A stretch of DNA of 64,000 nt from Mycobacterium kiyosense (GCA_021654635.1 AP025179.1:5146001-5210000); one strand, 5' to 3'. Positions 43,055-53,439 are shown, counted from the stretch's first letter. Notes: generated by a model from the sequence alone, not told the origin. A program made the numbers and translations.

Positions 43055-43464
43055 GTTCCACCAGGCCGCGCCTACGCCGACTAGGGACAGCAATCGGCAC
43101 CGAGCCCAGGCGAAAAATGCAGCGCGCGTGAACGGCGTCACACGCACCCATCCCCCTCCAAACACGATGTGCGCGAACACGACTGTTGGTGTAAGGTCCG
43201 CGCGCCGCGCACCCGCGCGTGAGAGTAGAACGCGTCGGGGCGCCACGCGTCAGATGACATGAAAATGTCGGCCGCCAAGGCCTTGTTAAAACTGCCCGCG
43301 CAAGCGTTAAGACGCCGTAAACGTCCGTCACCCGGCCCTTTTCGACAAGGACTGTGGAGCCAGGGCTGGTTAGCGTTACGCCAACGCACAGGGGCAGTTA
43401 CGCAAACACCCAGGGTCGACCCGCAACGTCGGGTCGGCATGTTTCACACACCAAGGAGCAATAG
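43055..43464. promoter_or_regulatory. 410-bp leader of pe8 with response-regulator-like motif
   Basis: No gene. At 43306-43322 the sequence GTTAAGACGCCGTAAAC shares 13 of 17 bases with GTTAAGGAACCGTAAAT upstream of kdpF, and near 43368 an imperfect palindrome GTTAGCG-TTA-CGCCAAC follows. Such 'GTTAA...CGTAAA' motifs could be OmpR-family operators. The ribosome site AGGAGC precedes ATG 43465. Confidence 0.35.
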
Positions 43465-44349
43465 ATGTCATTTCTGACAGCAGTGCCCGCAGAGCTGGCC
43501 GCCGCGGCGTCCCAGCTGGCAGCGATCGGTAGTGCACTCGCGGCGCAGAACGCAGGTGCTGCAGCCCCCACCACCGCCATCGCGCCCGCCGCCGCCGACC
43601 AGGTGTCGATCCTGCAGTCGAGCATCTTCACCGCGTACGGCGCCCTGTACCAGCAGCTGGCCGCCGAGGCTCAGGCCATTCAAGAGCAGTTCACCCAGAC
43701 ACTCGGACTCAGCAGCGGTACCTACGAGCAGTCCGAATCGGCCAACGCTGCCGCTGCATCGCTGTCGTCCGCTGCTTCTTCCGGAGCAAGCAGCAGCCCG
43801 CTGTCGGGAATCACCGACGCCATCAACTCCATCGACACCTTGCTGGGTGGAGCCGGGCCTACATCCAACCCGTTCAGCCTGTCCGGCAACCTCTCCAACT
43901 TCAACAGCTACGAGATCGGCAACTGGGCCTCGGCGTCGTCGAACCTGCTCGGTCTGACCGGTGGTGGCCTGATGCCGGAGGGCTACGGCGTCCCCGAAGA
44001 TCTGGCGGAGGCCGCAGCCGCGGCTTCGGAGGCCCCGGCCGCCGCGGCAGGTGCAGTCAGCGCGGTCTCTGGCGCGGGCGCACCGGTTGCCGCCGGCCTC
44101 GGCGAGGCGACGATGGTCGGCTCGCTCTCCGTTCCGCCCAGCTGGGCCACCGGAACCTTGGTTTCCAGCACCGCCCCCAGCGCCCTCACCGGCGCCGGCT
44201 GGACCACCGCTGCACCGGCCGCCGCCGCCCCCGGAGCGTTCTACCCCGGCATGCCGGGCATGGCGTCGGCGGCGCGCAACAGTGCCGGTTTCGGCGCGCC
44301 GCGCTACGGCGTCAAGCCCATCGTGATGCCGAAGCCGGTGAGCGTCTAA
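43465..44349 (+). CDS. pe8: PE-family protein, PE8 type
   Basis: 294 residues. PE domain (about 1-100) with TAYGALYQQLAAEAQ and a Ser/Ala-rich extension; the YEQSE segment provides a YxxxE type-VII secretion signal. The C-terminal 90 residues carry VGSLSVPPSW and end PRYGVKPIVMPKPVSV, very like the tails of SVP-class PPE proteins. PE8 and PPE15 form a heterodimer that is handled by EspG5 and exported by ESX-5 in M. tuberculosis. First gene of the PE-PPE-esx-esx cassette. Confidence 0.88.
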   Translation: MSFLTAVPAELAAAASQLAAIGSALAAQNAGAAAPTTAIAPAAADQVSILQSSIFTAYGALYQQLAAEAQAIQEQFTQTLGLSSGTYEQSESANAAAASLSSAASSGASSSPLSGITDAINSIDTLLGGAGPTSNPFSLSGNLSNFNSYEIGNWASASSNLLGLTGGGLMPEGYGVPEDLAEAAAAASEAPAAAAGAVSAVSGAGAPVAAGLGEATMVGSLSVPPSWATGTLVSSTAPSALTGAGWTTAAPAAAAPGAFYPGMPGMASAARNSAGFGAPRYGVKPIVMPKPVSV

Positions 44350-44408
44350 GCGCCGAACCACTACTCCTACAGACAAATCCGAATCACGCCGACAAGAACG
44401 GGATAAAG

Positions 44409-45600
44409 ATGTCTTACTTCGCTACACCCCCCGAAATCACCTCCGGGCTGATTTACGCGGGCTCGGGCTCGGGGCCGCTGATGGCCGCGGCCACCGCCTG
44501 GAACAACCTGGCCTCCGAGCTGAGCACCACCGCGACCCAGTACGAGTCGATCCTCACCCAGTTGACCACCGAGCAGTGGACGGGCGCGGGATCGGCGTCA
44601 GCGGCGGCAGCGGCACAACCGTACGTGGCGTGGTTGACCCAGACCGCGGCGGCGGCCGAACAGGCCGGCATCCAGGCTGCCTCGTCGGCGGCCGCCTACG
44701 AGGCAGCCTTCGCCGGCGTCGTTCCCCCCGCAGGTGATCGCCGCCAACCGCAGCTTGTTGGCCACCCTGGTCGCGACCAACTTCCTGGGCATCAACACCC
44801 CGGCGATCATGGCCACCGAAGCCCAGTACCTGGAGATGTGGGTGCAGGACGCGGTCACCATGGCCACCTACCAGGCCGCCGCAGCCGCCGCAGCTGTCCT
44901 TGAGCCACTGACGCCAGCGACGCAAACCACCAACCCCGGCGCGGCCGGCATCCAGTCCGCCGCCGTCGCCGCGGCAGCAGCGGAATCACCCGCGTCATCG
45001 CTGGGCGACATCGTCAGCGGCCTGCAGGGCGAGTTGTCGAACCTTGCCTCGGCTGTCGAACCCATTGGTGAGGGGCTGTTCCAATCGTTGCCGGTGCCAG
45101 TCCAGGAGCTCCTGAGCGCACTCGACGGCCTGCTGGGCACCCCGCTGATCTTCAACGGCATCCAGCAGGTGGGTGTGACGGCCTCGTGGTTCGTGTTCGC
45201 CGCCATTCCGAACGCGATCTTCGCCGGGCACACCATCGACGGCAATATCGCTTCCGCGGCTGCCGCGGTGGCCGCGGCAGCGCCCGCAGCCGCCGAGGGG
45301 GCCGCAGCGGGTCTGGCCTCCGAGGTCGGAGCGGCCGGTGCGGCCGCCAGCCTCGGCGAAGCCTCGTTGGTGGGCAGCCTGTCGGTGCCGGCCAGCTAGA
45401 CGGCGGCCGCGCCGGTGGCGGCGAACGCCGGAACCGCGCTGGCGGGCAGCGGCTGGACCGTTGCGGCCGAAGAGGCCGGCACTCCGGCCATGATGGCCGG
45501 CATGCCGGGCATGGCGGCCGCCGCCAAGGGCGCCGGCGCGTACGCCGGGCCGCGGTACGGCTTCAAGCCGATCGTCATGCCCAAGCAGGTCGTCGTCTAA
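44409..45600 (+). pseudogene. ppe15: PPE-family protein, PPE15 type; one frameshift and one amber codon
   Basis: Corrected product of 396 codons. PPE domain (about 1-175) starts MSYFATPPEITSGLIYAGSG with the WxG-like EQWTGAGSA turn. The frame shifts at the C6 run about 44727-44732; removing one C gives [14 protein letters not shown] and restores the PPE domain. Separately, TAG at 45398-45400 replaces the Trp codon expected in the SVPxSW motif ([18 protein letters not shown]). Downstream the frame continues to the usual PRYGFKPIVMPK ending. The shift may be an assembly error, but the amber is not a homopolymer event and would remove the last 66 residues. Confidence 0.82.
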
Positions 45601-45718
45601 CGGCGAAAAAGATCGCCCGTTTCGGGCCCAGTGTCGCCAAGTGGCCGTAATATCCGCGGGGCGTTACTAGACCCATGACCAGGTACGAACCCAGAATTAC
45701 GAGATAAGGAGAAACCAA

Positions 45719-46015
45719 GTGGCTACTCGCTTTATGACCGACCCGCACTCGATGCGGGCGATGGCAGGCCGTTTCGAAACCCACGCGCAGACCGTCGAGG
45801 ACGAGGCACGCCGGATGATGGCGTCCTCGCAGAACATTTCCGGCGCCGGCTGGAGTGGTCTGGCCGAGGCCACCTCGATGGACACCATGACCCAGATGAA
45901 CCAGGCCTTCCGCAACATCGTCAACATGCTGCACGGCGTTCGCGACGGACTGATCCGGGACGCCAACAACTACGAGCAGCAAGAGCAGGCCTCCCAGCAG
46001 ATCCTCAGCAGCTAG
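45719..46015 (+). CDS. esxJ: EsxJ/K/P-type WXG100 protein (ESX-5 substrate partner)
   Basis: 98 residues beginning at GTG with AAGGAG 8 bases upstream. The first half [17 protein letters not shown], the helix-turn GAGWSGLAE (WxG) near residue 43 and the C-terminal QASQQILSS are those of the QILSS subfamily. Forms a heterodimer with the next product. One operon with PE8/PPE15-type genes. Confidence 0.93.
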   Translation: MATRFMTDPHSMRAMAGRFETHAQTVEDEARRMMASSQNISGAGWSGLAEATSMDTMTQMNQAFRNIVNMLHGVRDGLIRDANNYEQQEQASQQILSS

Positions 46016-46029
46016 AAGGGACTACCACG

Positions 46030-46314
46030 ATGACGATCAACTACCAGTTCGGCGACGTCGACGCCCACGGTGCCCTCATTCGGGCGCAGGCCGCAAACCT
46101 GGAGGCCGAGCACCAGGCCATCGTTCGCGATGTGCTGGCTGCCGGTGACTTCTGGGGCGGCGCCGGTTCGGTGGCTTGCCAGGAGTTCATCACCCAGCTG
46201 GGTCGCAACTTCCAGGTGATCTACGAGCAGGCCAACGCTCACGGCCAGAAGGTGCAGAGCGCCGGCAGCAACATGGCGCAGACCGACAGCGCCGTCGGGT
46301 CCAGCTGGGCCTGA
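46030..46314 (+). CDS. esxI: EsxI/L/N/O-type WXG100 protein (Mtb9.9 subfamily)
   Basis: 94 residues, MTINYQFGDVDAHGALIRAQ, with the FWGGAGS turn near residue 42 and YEQANAHG (YxxxA; secretion signal lies in the partner/overlap) near residue 67. Nearly all positions match the M. tuberculosis EsxI family. Fourteen bases separate it from esxJ; a strong terminator follows. Confidence 0.93.
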   Translation: MTINYQFGDVDAHGALIRAQAANLEAEHQAIVRDVLAAGDFWGGAGSVACQEFITQLGRNFQVIYEQANAHGQKVQSAGSNMAQTDSAVGSSWA

Positions 46315-46329
46315 CACCAGCCTCAACGA

Positions 46330-46365
46330 AGCGTGGCCGCACACCGCCAGGTGTGCGGCCACGCT
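46330..46365 (+). terminator. Hairpin terminator after esxI
   Basis: Perfect 16-bp stem AGCGTGGCCGCACACC / GGTGTGCGGCCACGCT around a GCCA loop, 15 bases after the esxI stop. The T-run is weak (CTGCTTTG), as usual in mycobacteria. Confidence 0.8.
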
Positions 46366-46769
46366 GCTTTGCCAGACCCCCTCCAACTCGCCGGCCGTTT
46401 TGCCGGTCGCGGGCCGTAACGCCGCTACGCTGACCGCTGGTGCCCGCGCGTAGCGCGAGCCCGCCGATGGCCCCGCCGGCCTGCCCACCGCTTCATCGCG
46501 GTTTAGCACGGCCGTTCCGCCCGGAAGTGCGCCGGGGCCGTTCCGCCTTGCCCCTCCCCCGCGCCGCCAACACCCCGCCTCTGGCGCGCGGATGGCCGAA
46601 GCCCCACAAGCACAACGACTTTGGCCACACCTGGCCGCTCGTCACACGATGCCCAGCAAATTCCGCCGTATTTGCGGCAAGCGACCCCCGCCGGCGTCCG
46701 GCAGCCGAACATTTGAGAAATATATGAACACCGTGACAAGCGCATTTGTGGTTGAAAGAATGCGGGAAT
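46366..46769. other. 404-bp gap before trcR
   Basis: No gene. The last 80 bases are noticeably A/T-richer (AGAAATATATGAACACC around 46713-46728) and probably hold the trcR promoter; TATATG could serve as a -10 element. Autoregulation by TrcR at an AT-rich site is known in M. tuberculosis. Confidence 0.4.
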
Positions 46770-47543
46770 ATGACGTCAATGACGAGTTACGCGCGCAGTC
46801 AACGTCCACGCCAGGCGATTTTGGTGCAACTGCCCCGGATCAACCGTGCCGACGGCTCGCCCATCCGAGTGTTGCTGGTCGACGACGAACCGGCCCTGAC
46901 CAACCTGGTCAAGATGGCGTTGCACTACGAGGGATGGGACGTCGAGATCGCCCACAACGGGCGCGAGGCGATCGCCAAATTCGACCGGATCAATCCCGAC
47001 GTGCTGGTCCTGGACATCATGCTGCCCGACGTCGACGGTCTGCAGATCCTGCAACGGGTCCGCGAATCCGACTCCTACACCCCCACCCTGTTCCTCACCG
47101 CGCGCGACTCGGTGATGGACCGGGTCACCGGCCTGACCGCCGGCGCCGACGACTACATGACCAAGCCGTTCAGCCTCGAGGAGCTGGTCGCCCGGCTGCG
47201 CGGGTTGCTGCGCCGCTCCAGCCATCTGGCCCCGCCGGCCGACGAGTCGCTGAAGGTCGGTGACCTGAAGCTGGACGCCGCCAGTCGAGAGGTCACCCGG
47301 GGCGGCACCCCGATATCGCTGTCGTCGACCGAATTCGAACTGCTCCGGTTCCTGATGCGCAACCCGCGTCGCGCCCTGAGCCGCACCGAGATCCTCGACC
47401 GGGTGTGGAACTACGACTTCGCCGGTCGCACCAGCATCGTTGATCTGTACATTTCGTATCTGAGGAAGAAGATCGACGCCGACCGGGAACCGATGATCCA
47501 CACGGTCCGCGGAATTGGGTACATGCTCCGACCACCGGAATGA
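46770..47543 (+). CDS. trcR: Response regulator TrcR (OmpR family)
   Basis: 257 residues. Receiver domain (about 33-145) with acidic pocket DDE at 38-40, phosphoacceptor Asp82 in LDIMLPD and Lys in YMTKPF; winged-helix DNA-binding domain (about 165-257) ending SIVDLYISYLRKKID...RGIGYMLR. The first in-frame ATG at 46770 gives the exact M. tuberculosis length. Represses the beta-propeller gene Rv1057 in M. tuberculosis. Seven bases separate it from trcS. Confidence 0.95.
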   Translation: MTSMTSYARSQRPRQAILVQLPRINRADGSPIRVLLVDDEPALTNLVKMALHYEGWDVEIAHNGREAIAKFDRINPDVLVLDIMLPDVDGLQILQRVRESDSYTPTLFLTARDSVMDRVTGLTAGADDYMTKPFSLEELVARLRGLLRRSSHLAPPADESLKVGDLKLDAASREVTRGGTPISLSSTEFELLRFLMRNPRRALSRTEILDRVWNYDFAGRTSIVDLYISYLRKKIDADREPMIHTVRGIGYMLRPPE

Positions 47544-47550
47544 GTTTCTA

Positions 47551-49128
47551 ATGACGGGGGAACGCTACACCCCGCGCTGGTTTCCCCGTTCCCTTCGCCG
47601 TCAGCTGCTGTTGGGCGTCCTCGCCGTCGTGTCCGTCGTCCTGGTGGCGGTCGGCGTCGTCTCGGTGCTGACCCTGCGCGGTTACGTCACGTCGATGAAC
47701 GACGCCGAAGTCGCCGAGTCGATGCACGCGTTCAGCCACGCCTATGCCCGGTACCGCAACGGCGAACACACCTCGGTGCACCGCGGGATTCCGCCGGTAT
47801 CCCAAGCGGTGCTGGAGTTCACCGGACAAACCCCGGGCAACCTCATCGCGGTGCTTCGCGACGGCAAGGTGATCGCATCGGCCGTGTTCTCCGAGGACGA
47901 ACCCCGTCCCGCCCCACCCGACGTCGTCCGCGCCATCGAGGCGCAATCGTGGACCGACGGCCCGTCCCGGGTCGAGACGCTGGGCAGCCTGGGCCCCCAC
48001 CAGGTCGACAGCCGCGCAGCGGGAACCGACCGCCTGGTGGTCGGGGTGTCGCTGAGCATGGCCGAGGCGATCATCGCCCGCAAACAGCTCACCACCACCG
48101 CGCTGGTTGCGACGGCGCTGCTGGTCACGGCCGCCCTGACGGCGTGGGTGGTGGGCTATGCGCTGCGGCCGCTGAGCCGGGTCGCCGCGACCGCCGCCGA
48201 GGTGGCAGCGATGCCGCTGGCCGACGAAGACCACCAGATCCGGGTGCGGGTCCGGCCCGAAGACACCGACCCCGACAACGAGGTCGGCATCGTCGGACAC
48301 ACCCTGAACAAGTTGCTCGACAACGTGGAGAGCGCACTGGCCCACCGCGTCGAATCCGACATGCGGATGCGGCAGTTCATCACCGACGCCAGCCACGAGC
48401 TGCGCACCCCGCTGGCGGCCATCCAGGGCTACGCCGAGCTGACCCGTCAGGACAGTTCGAATCTGCCCCCGACCACCGAGTACGCGCTGGCCCGCATCGA
48501 GTCCGAAGCGCGCCGAATGGCGTCGCTGGTCGACGAGCTGCTGCTGCTGTCGCGCCTGGGTGAAGGCCAGGACCTGCAGACCGAAGAACTCGACTTCGCC
48601 GACCTGGTGATCAACGCGGTCAACGACGCCGCGGTGGCGGCGCCGACGCACAATTGGGCCACGAATCTGCCCGACGAGCCGGTGTGGGTCAACGGCGACC
48701 ACGCCCGGCTGCACCAACTGCTCGCCAACCTACTCACCAACGCCTGGGTGCATACTCCGCCGGACGTCACGGTGACCACCGCGATCACCCGCCATCCGGC
48801 GTCGGCGCAGGGGCTCGACGTCCCCTACGCCGAGTTGACCGTCACCGACAACGGACCGGACATCGATCCTGAAGTCCTTCCCCATCTTTTCGAACGGTTC
48901 GTCCGCGCAGACAAGTCACGCTCCAACGGATCCGGTCACGGGCTGGGGCTGGCCATCGTCAACTCGATCGTCAAGGCGCACGGCGGCACGGTGGCCGCCG
49001 AGTCGGCCAACGGCATCACCGTCTTTCGGGTGCGGCTGCCGATGATCGACACTCCCGGTCCGCGAAATGAGTTGGGGGCGGATCATTCTGGTGAGCGCGC
49101 TGCCAGCTTGGGTGACAGCGGGCCCTGA
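47551..49128 (+). CDS. trcS: Sensor histidine kinase TrcS
   Basis: 525 residues. Two membrane segments (about 19-41 and about 180-203) enclose an extracytoplasmic sensor of about 135 residues; a HAMP region follows, then the dimerisation/phospho-acceptor helix with His282 in DASHELRTPL, and the ATP-binding N (LLANLLTNAWVHT), G1 (DNGPDID) and G2 (GSGHGLGLAIV) boxes. Start ATG 47551. Stimulus unknown. Partner of TrcR. Confidence 0.95.
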   Translation: MTGERYTPRWFPRSLRRQLLLGVLAVVSVVLVAVGVVSVLTLRGYVTSMNDAEVAESMHAFSHAYARYRNGEHTSVHRGIPPVSQAVLEFTGQTPGNLIAVLRDGKVIASAVFSEDEPRPAPPDVVRAIEAQSWTDGPSRVETLGSLGPHQVDSRAAGTDRLVVGVSLSMAEAIIARKQLTTTALVATALLVTAALTAWVVGYALRPLSRVAATAAEVAAMPLADEDHQIRVRVRPEDTDPDNEVGIVGHTLNKLLDNVESALAHRVESDMRMRQFITDASHELRTPLAAIQGYAELTRQDSSNLPPTTEYALARIESEARRMASLVDELLLLSRLGEGQDLQTEELDFADLVINAVNDAAVAAPTHNWATNLPDEPVWVNGDHARLHQLLANLLTNAWVHTPPDVTVTTAITRHPASAQGLDVPYAELTVTDNGPDIDPEVLPHLFERFVRADKSRSNGSGHGLGLAIVNSIVKAHGGTVAAESANGITVFRVRLPMIDTPGPRNELGADHSGERAASLGDSGP

Positions 49129-49274
49129 ACTCAGCTTCAGACGCAGATGCTGCCCAGCCGCGCATAGGCATCCGACCAGGTGGCCCGGTGCTCGGCCGCC
49201 GTCAACGCACCGGACGCCAGGAGTGGCGCCGTTTTTCAGGTTTTTAAAGCACTGTGTCATGCGTCACCGGGGCC

Positions 49275-49323
49275 GTTAAGGAACCGTAAATGTGCCGGGT
49301 GGGGGCGTTAGGAAAGCGTCAAT
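49275..49323 (+). promoter_or_regulatory. Tandem operator-like repeats upstream of kdpF
   Basis: GTTAAGGAACCGTAAAT (49275-49291) and GTTAGGAAAGCGTCAAT (49307-49323) agree at 13 of 17 positions and start 32 bases apart, three helical turns. They lie 111 bp upstream of the first kdp-operon ORF in the 305-bp gap after trcS. An OmpR-family regulator such as KdpE or TrcR is the natural candidate; binding is inferred. Confidence 0.45.
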
Positions 49324-49433
49324 CGAACTTCGGGCTCACCCCGCCGGATCTAGCTTTCCAGCTGGCCTTTGAGGTGTGCGCAACCTCGACGAGAATGCTT
49401 GCTGAAGCGGACTACGCACGGAACGGAGATGAG

Positions 49434-49517
49434 ATGGGCGTGTTGGCATACATCGCGCTGACAGTGGCGGTGTTCGCGCTGCTCGGCCTGACCCAGAAGT
49501 TGGTCGAGCGGCTGTGA
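49434..49517 (+). CDS. 27-residue membrane peptide preceding kdpF
   Basis: [19 protein letters not shown] followed by a basic end TQKLVERL: a single hydrophobic helix with a positively charged C-terminus. A GGAGATGAG ribosome site precedes ATG 49434. Its stop TGA overlaps the GTG of kdpF (GTGA), so translation of the two is coupled. It is not KdpF itself, which follows in the usual form. Possible role: an extra small subunit or leader of the Kdp ATPase. No family name is known to me. Confidence 0.7.
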   Translation: MGVLAYIALTVAVFALLGLTQKLVERL

Positions 49518-49603
49518 GCTACCAGAACATAATCGGCTTGGCGCTGTCGGTCGTCATCGCGCTGTATCTCGCTGGCGCCCTTCTGTTTCCGGAGAAATTC
49601 TAG
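49514..49603 (+). CDS. kdpF: K+-transporting ATPase small subunit KdpF
   Basis: 29 residues starting at GTG: one transmembrane helix (about 5-24) and the hallmark ending LLFPEKF. KdpF stabilises the KdpABC complex. The stop TAG shares a base with the GTG of kdpA. Too short for standard gene finders but unmistakable in this position. Confidence 0.92.
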   Translation: MSYQNIIGLALSVVIALYLAGALLFPEKF

Positions 49604-51273
49604 TGAGCACCACTACCGCGGGGATCATCTACCTCGTCGTTCTGGTCGTTGCGCTGGCCGTGGTGCATGTGCCCCTCGGCGACTACATGTACCGGGTCTA
49701 CTCCTCGAAGAAGGATCTGCGCGTCGAGTCGTGGGTGTACCGGCTCATCGGGGTCGATTCCCGGGCGGAACAGACGTGGGGCCCCTACGCCCGCAGCGTG
49801 CTGGCGTTCTCGTCGGTCAGCATCCTGTTCCTGTTCGGCTTGCAGCTCGTCCAGGGCAAGCTCCCGCTGCACCTGCACGATCCCGCCACCCCGATGAGCC
49901 CCGCGCTGGCGTGGAACACCGCGATCAGCTTCGTCACCAACACCAACTGGCAGGCCTACTCCGGCGAATCAACGCAGGGTCACCTGGTGCAGATGGCCGG
50001 CCTGGCGGTGCAGAACTTCGTCTCGGCCGCCGTGGGCATGGCGGTAGCGGTGGCGCTGGTACGTGGATTCGTGCGCAAGCGCACCGGCGATCTGGGCAAC
50101 TTCTGGGTAGATCTGGTGCGCGGCACGCTTCGCATCCTGCTGCCGCTATCGGTGCTGGCGGCCGTTCTGCTGGTAGCAGGAGGCGCGATCCAGAACTTCC
50201 ACCTGCACGATCAGGTGGTCACCGCCCTCAACGGCACCCAGCAGACGGTCACCGGCGGCCCGGTGGCCAGCCAGGAGGCCATCAAGGAACTCGGCACCAA
50301 CGGCGGCGGGTTCTACAACGCCAACTCCGCCCACCCGTTCGAGAACCCGGTTGCGTGGACCAACTGGCTGGAGACGTTCCTGCTGCTGGTGATCAGCTTC
50401 TCGCTGCCCCGCACGTTCGGTCGGATGGTGGGCAACAACAAGCAGGGCTACGCCATCGCGTCCGTCATGGCGTCGCTGTACGCCATCAGCGTGTCGCTCA
50501 CGTTGTGGTTCCAGTTGCAGCACCACGGCACGGTGCCCGCCGCAATCGGCGGTGCGATGGAAGGCGTCGAGCAGCGGTTCGGTGTGCCGAATTCCGCGGT
50601 GTTCGCCGCCTCGACGACCCTCACGTCCACCGGTGCCGTCGACTCGTTCCACGACTCCTACACCAGCCTCGGCGGGATGATGACGATGTTCAACATGCAA
50701 CTCGGTGAAGTCGCGCCCGGCGGCACCGGCTCGGGTCTGTACGGCATGCTGATCCTGGCGGTCATCACCGTCTTCGTCGCCGGTTTGATGGTCGGCCGCA
50801 CGCCCGAATACCTCGGCAAGAAGATCACCCCGCGCGAAATCAAGTTGGCCGCAGGGTATTTCCTCGTCACTCCGCTGATCGTGCTGACCGGTACCGCGGT
50901 CGCGATGGCGCTGCCGGGTGAGCGCGCCGGCATGCTCAACACCGGGCCGCACGGGCTCTCGGAGGTGCTCTACGCATTCACCTCCGCGGCCAACAACAAC
51001 GGCTCGGCGTTCGCCGGCATCACCGTCAACACCACCTGGTACAACACCGCCCTGGGTCTGGCCATGGTGTTCGGCAGGTTCCTGCCGATCGTGCTCGTGC
51101 TGGCCCTGGCCGGCTCGCTGGCCAAACAGGGCTCCACCCCGGCGTCGGTGGGAACGCTGCCCACTCACCGCCCGCAATTCGTCGGGATGGTTGCCGGCGT
51201 CACGTTGATTCTCGTTGCCCTGACCTTCCTGCCCATGCTCGCGCTCGGGCCCCTCGCTGAAGGAATACATTGA
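49603..51273 (+). CDS. kdpA: K+-transporting ATPase channel-like subunit KdpA
   Basis: 556 residues, about ten transmembrane helices. The K+ selectivity motifs of the four repeats are visible: [28 protein letters not shown], and [12 protein letters not shown] toward the C-terminus. Imports K+ through the membrane with energy from KdpB. Begins at GTG 49603 and overlaps kdpB by one base (TGATG). Confidence 0.96.
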   Translation: MSTTTAGIIYLVVLVVALAVVHVPLGDYMYRVYSSKKDLRVESWVYRLIGVDSRAEQTWGPYARSVLAFSSVSILFLFGLQLVQGKLPLHLHDPATPMSPALAWNTAISFVTNTNWQAYSGESTQGHLVQMAGLAVQNFVSAAVGMAVAVALVRGFVRKRTGDLGNFWVDLVRGTLRILLPLSVLAAVLLVAGGAIQNFHLHDQVVTALNGTQQTVTGGPVASQEAIKELGTNGGGFYNANSAHPFENPVAWTNWLETFLLLVISFSLPRTFGRMVGNNKQGYAIASVMASLYAISVSLTLWFQLQHHGTVPAAIGGAMEGVEQRFGVPNSAVFAASTTLTSTGAVDSFHDSYTSLGGMMTMFNMQLGEVAPGGTGSGLYGMLILAVITVFVAGLMVGRTPEYLGKKITPREIKLAAGYFLVTPLIVLTGTAVAMALPGERAGMLNTGPHGLSEVLYAFTSAANNNGSAFAGITVNTTWYNTALGLAMVFGRFLPIVLVLALAGSLAKQGSTPASVGTLPTHRPQFVGMVAGVTLILVALTFLPMLALGPLAEGIH

Positions 51274-53438
51274 TGACAGCCACCACCAAACCCAAAGCCA
51301 ACTCGGTGGTTTCGGCGCACCAGGAGACCGCGCATGCCGCCAACACCAAACGCGTGCAAGGCGGCTTGCTGGACCCGCGGATACTGTGGAAGTCGGTGCC
51401 CAGTGCGCTGCACAAACTGAATCCCCAGACGCTGTGGCGCAATCCGGTGATGTTCATCGTCGAACTCGGCGCCGTGTGGGCCACCGTGCTGGCGATCATC
51501 GACCCCACCTGGTTCGCGTGGCTCATCGTGGTCTGGCTCTGGCTGACCGTGCTGTTCGCCAATCTGGCCGAGGCGGTAGCCGAGGGTCGCGGCAAGGCGC
51601 AGGCCGAAACGCTGCGCCGGGCCAAAACCCAGACCTTGGCCCGGCGACTCAAGAACTGGGAACCCGGCAGTGCGGCGGTGGAGGAACAGGTTGCGGCGCC
51701 CCTGCTGCAGCAGGGCGACATCGTCGTGGTCGAGGCCGGCGAGGTGATCCCGGGCGACGGCGACGTGGTGGAGGGCATCGCCTCGGTGGACGAGTCAGCG
51801 ATCACCGGTGAGTCGGCGCCGGTGATCCGCGAATCCGGCGGTGACCGTTCGGCGGTCACCGGCGGCACCACGGTGCTCAGCGACCGGATCGTGGTGAAAG
51901 TGACCCAGAAGCCCGGCGAAAGCTTCATCGACCGGATGATCGCGCTCGTCGAGGGCGCCAACCGGCAGAAAACACCGAACGAGATCGCGCTGAACATTCT
52001 GCTGGCCGCGTTGACGATCATTTTCGTCTTCGCCGTGGCGACGCTGCAGCCGTTGGCGGTCTACTCCAAGGTGAACAATCCCGGTGTGGCAGACACCCAG
52101 GCGCTCAACGTAAACGGCGTATCCGGCATCGTCATGGTGTCGCTGCTGGTGTGCCTGATCCCCACCACGATCGGTGCGCTGCTGTCGGCCATCGGCATCG
52201 CCGGCATGGACCGGCTGGTGCAGCGCAACGTGCTTGCGATGTCGGGGCGCGCGGTCGAGGCCGCGGGCGACGTGAACACCCTGCTGCTCGACAAGACGGG
52301 CACGATCACCCTGGGCAACCGGCAGGCCGGTGCCTTCATCCCGCTGGACGGCGTCTCCCCGGACGAACTGGCCGACGCCGCGCAGTTGTCCAGCCTGTCC
52401 GACGAGACCCCGGAAGGGCGCTCGATCGTCGTCTTCGCCAAACGCAACTTCGGGCTGCGTGCCCGCACGCCCGGCGAACTCGCGCAGGCCCAGTGGGTGG
52501 CGTTCTCCGCCTCGACCCGGATGTCCGGCGTCGATCTGGAGGGGCACCTGCTGCGCAAGGGGGCGGCCAACTCGGTCGCGGAATGGGTACGCGCACAAGG
52601 TGGTACGGTGCCCCACCAGCTCGGCGATGTCGTCGACGGCATCGCGGCCGGCGGCGGCACCCCCCTGGTGGTCGGCGAGAGCCGCGACGGCAAGGCCGCG
52701 GTGCTGGGCGTCATCCATCTCAAAGACGTTGTCAAGCAAGGCATGCGGGAGCGTTTCGACGAGATGCGCCGGATGGGCATCCGCACGGTGATGATCACCG
52801 GCGACAACCCGTTGACCGCCAAGGCAATTGCCGACGAGGCCGGTGTCGACGACTTCCTCGCCGAGGCCACACCCGAAGACAAGCTCGCCCTGATCAAGCG
52901 CGAACAACAAGGCGGCAAGCTGGTGGCGATGACCGGCGACGGCACCAACGACGCGCCCGCACTGGCCCAGGCCGACGTCGGGGTCGCGATGAACACCGGC
53001 ACCTCGGCGGCCAAAGAGGCCGGCAACATGGTGGATCTGGACTCCGACCCCACCAAACTCATCGAGATCGTCGAGATCGGCAAGCAGCTGCTGATCACCC
53101 GCGGAGCCCTGACGACCTTCTCCATCGCCAACGACATCGCGAAGTATTTCGCGATCATCCCGGCGATGTTCGTCATCCTGTTTCCGGGCCTGGACGTGCT
53201 CAACGTGATGCGGTTGCACAGCCCGCAATCCGCGATCCTGTCGGCGGTGATCTTCAACGCGCTCGTCATCATCCTGCTGATCCCGCTGTCGCTGCGCGGT
53301 GTGCGCTACACGCCGAGCAGCGCCTCAAAGCTGTTGAGCCGCAACCTTTACGTGTACGGCCTCGGCGGCATCGTCGCGCCGTTCATCGGGATCAAGCTGA
53401 TCGACCTGATTATCCAATTCGTCCCCGGGATGTCCTGA
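51273..53438 (+). CDS. kdpB: K+-transporting ATPase catalytic subunit KdpB (P-type ATPase)
   Basis: 721 residues. Phosphorylated Asp340 in [11 protein letters not shown], actuator TGES (178-181), nucleotide-domain and hinge motifs [10 protein letters not shown] and [25 protein letters not shown]. About seven hydrophobic helices. Unusually long, Lys/Ala-rich cytoplasmic N-terminus of about 50 residues before the first helix. ATP hydrolysis drives K+ uptake at low external K+. Confidence 0.96.
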   Translation: MTATTKPKANSVVSAHQETAHAANTKRVQGGLLDPRILWKSVPSALHKLNPQTLWRNPVMFIVELGAVWATVLAIIDPTWFAWLIVVWLWLTVLFANLAEAVAEGRGKAQAETLRRAKTQTLARRLKNWEPGSAAVEEQVAAPLLQQGDIVVVEAGEVIPGDGDVVEGIASVDESAITGESAPVIRESGGDRSAVTGGTTVLSDRIVVKVTQKPGESFIDRMIALVEGANRQKTPNEIALNILLAALTIIFVFAVATLQPLAVYSKVNNPGVADTQALNVNGVSGIVMVSLLVCLIPTTIGALLSAIGIAGMDRLVQRNVLAMSGRAVEAAGDVNTLLLDKTGTITLGNRQAGAFIPLDGVSPDELADAAQLSSLSDETPEGRSIVVFAKRNFGLRARTPGELAQAQWVAFSASTRMSGVDLEGHLLRKGAANSVAEWVRAQGGTVPHQLGDVVDGIAAGGGTPLVVGESRDGKAAVLGVIHLKDVVKQGMRERFDEMRRMGIRTVMITGDNPLTAKAIADEAGVDDFLAEATPEDKLALIKREQQGGKLVAMTGDGTNDAPALAQADVGVAMNTGTSAAKEAGNMVDLDSDPTKLIEIVEIGKQLLITRGALTTFSIANDIAKYFAIIPAMFVILFPGLDVLNVMRLHSPQSAILSAVIFNALVIILLIPLSLRGVRYTPSSASKLLSRNLYVYGLGGIVAPFIGIKLIDLIIQFVPGMS

Positions 53439-53439
53439 C

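Noticed and set aside
45415..45600. 61-codon ORF after the amber codon as a separate gene
   Set aside because: It is the continuation of the PPE frame with the usual PRYGFKPIVMPK ending, not an independent gene; no ribosome site.
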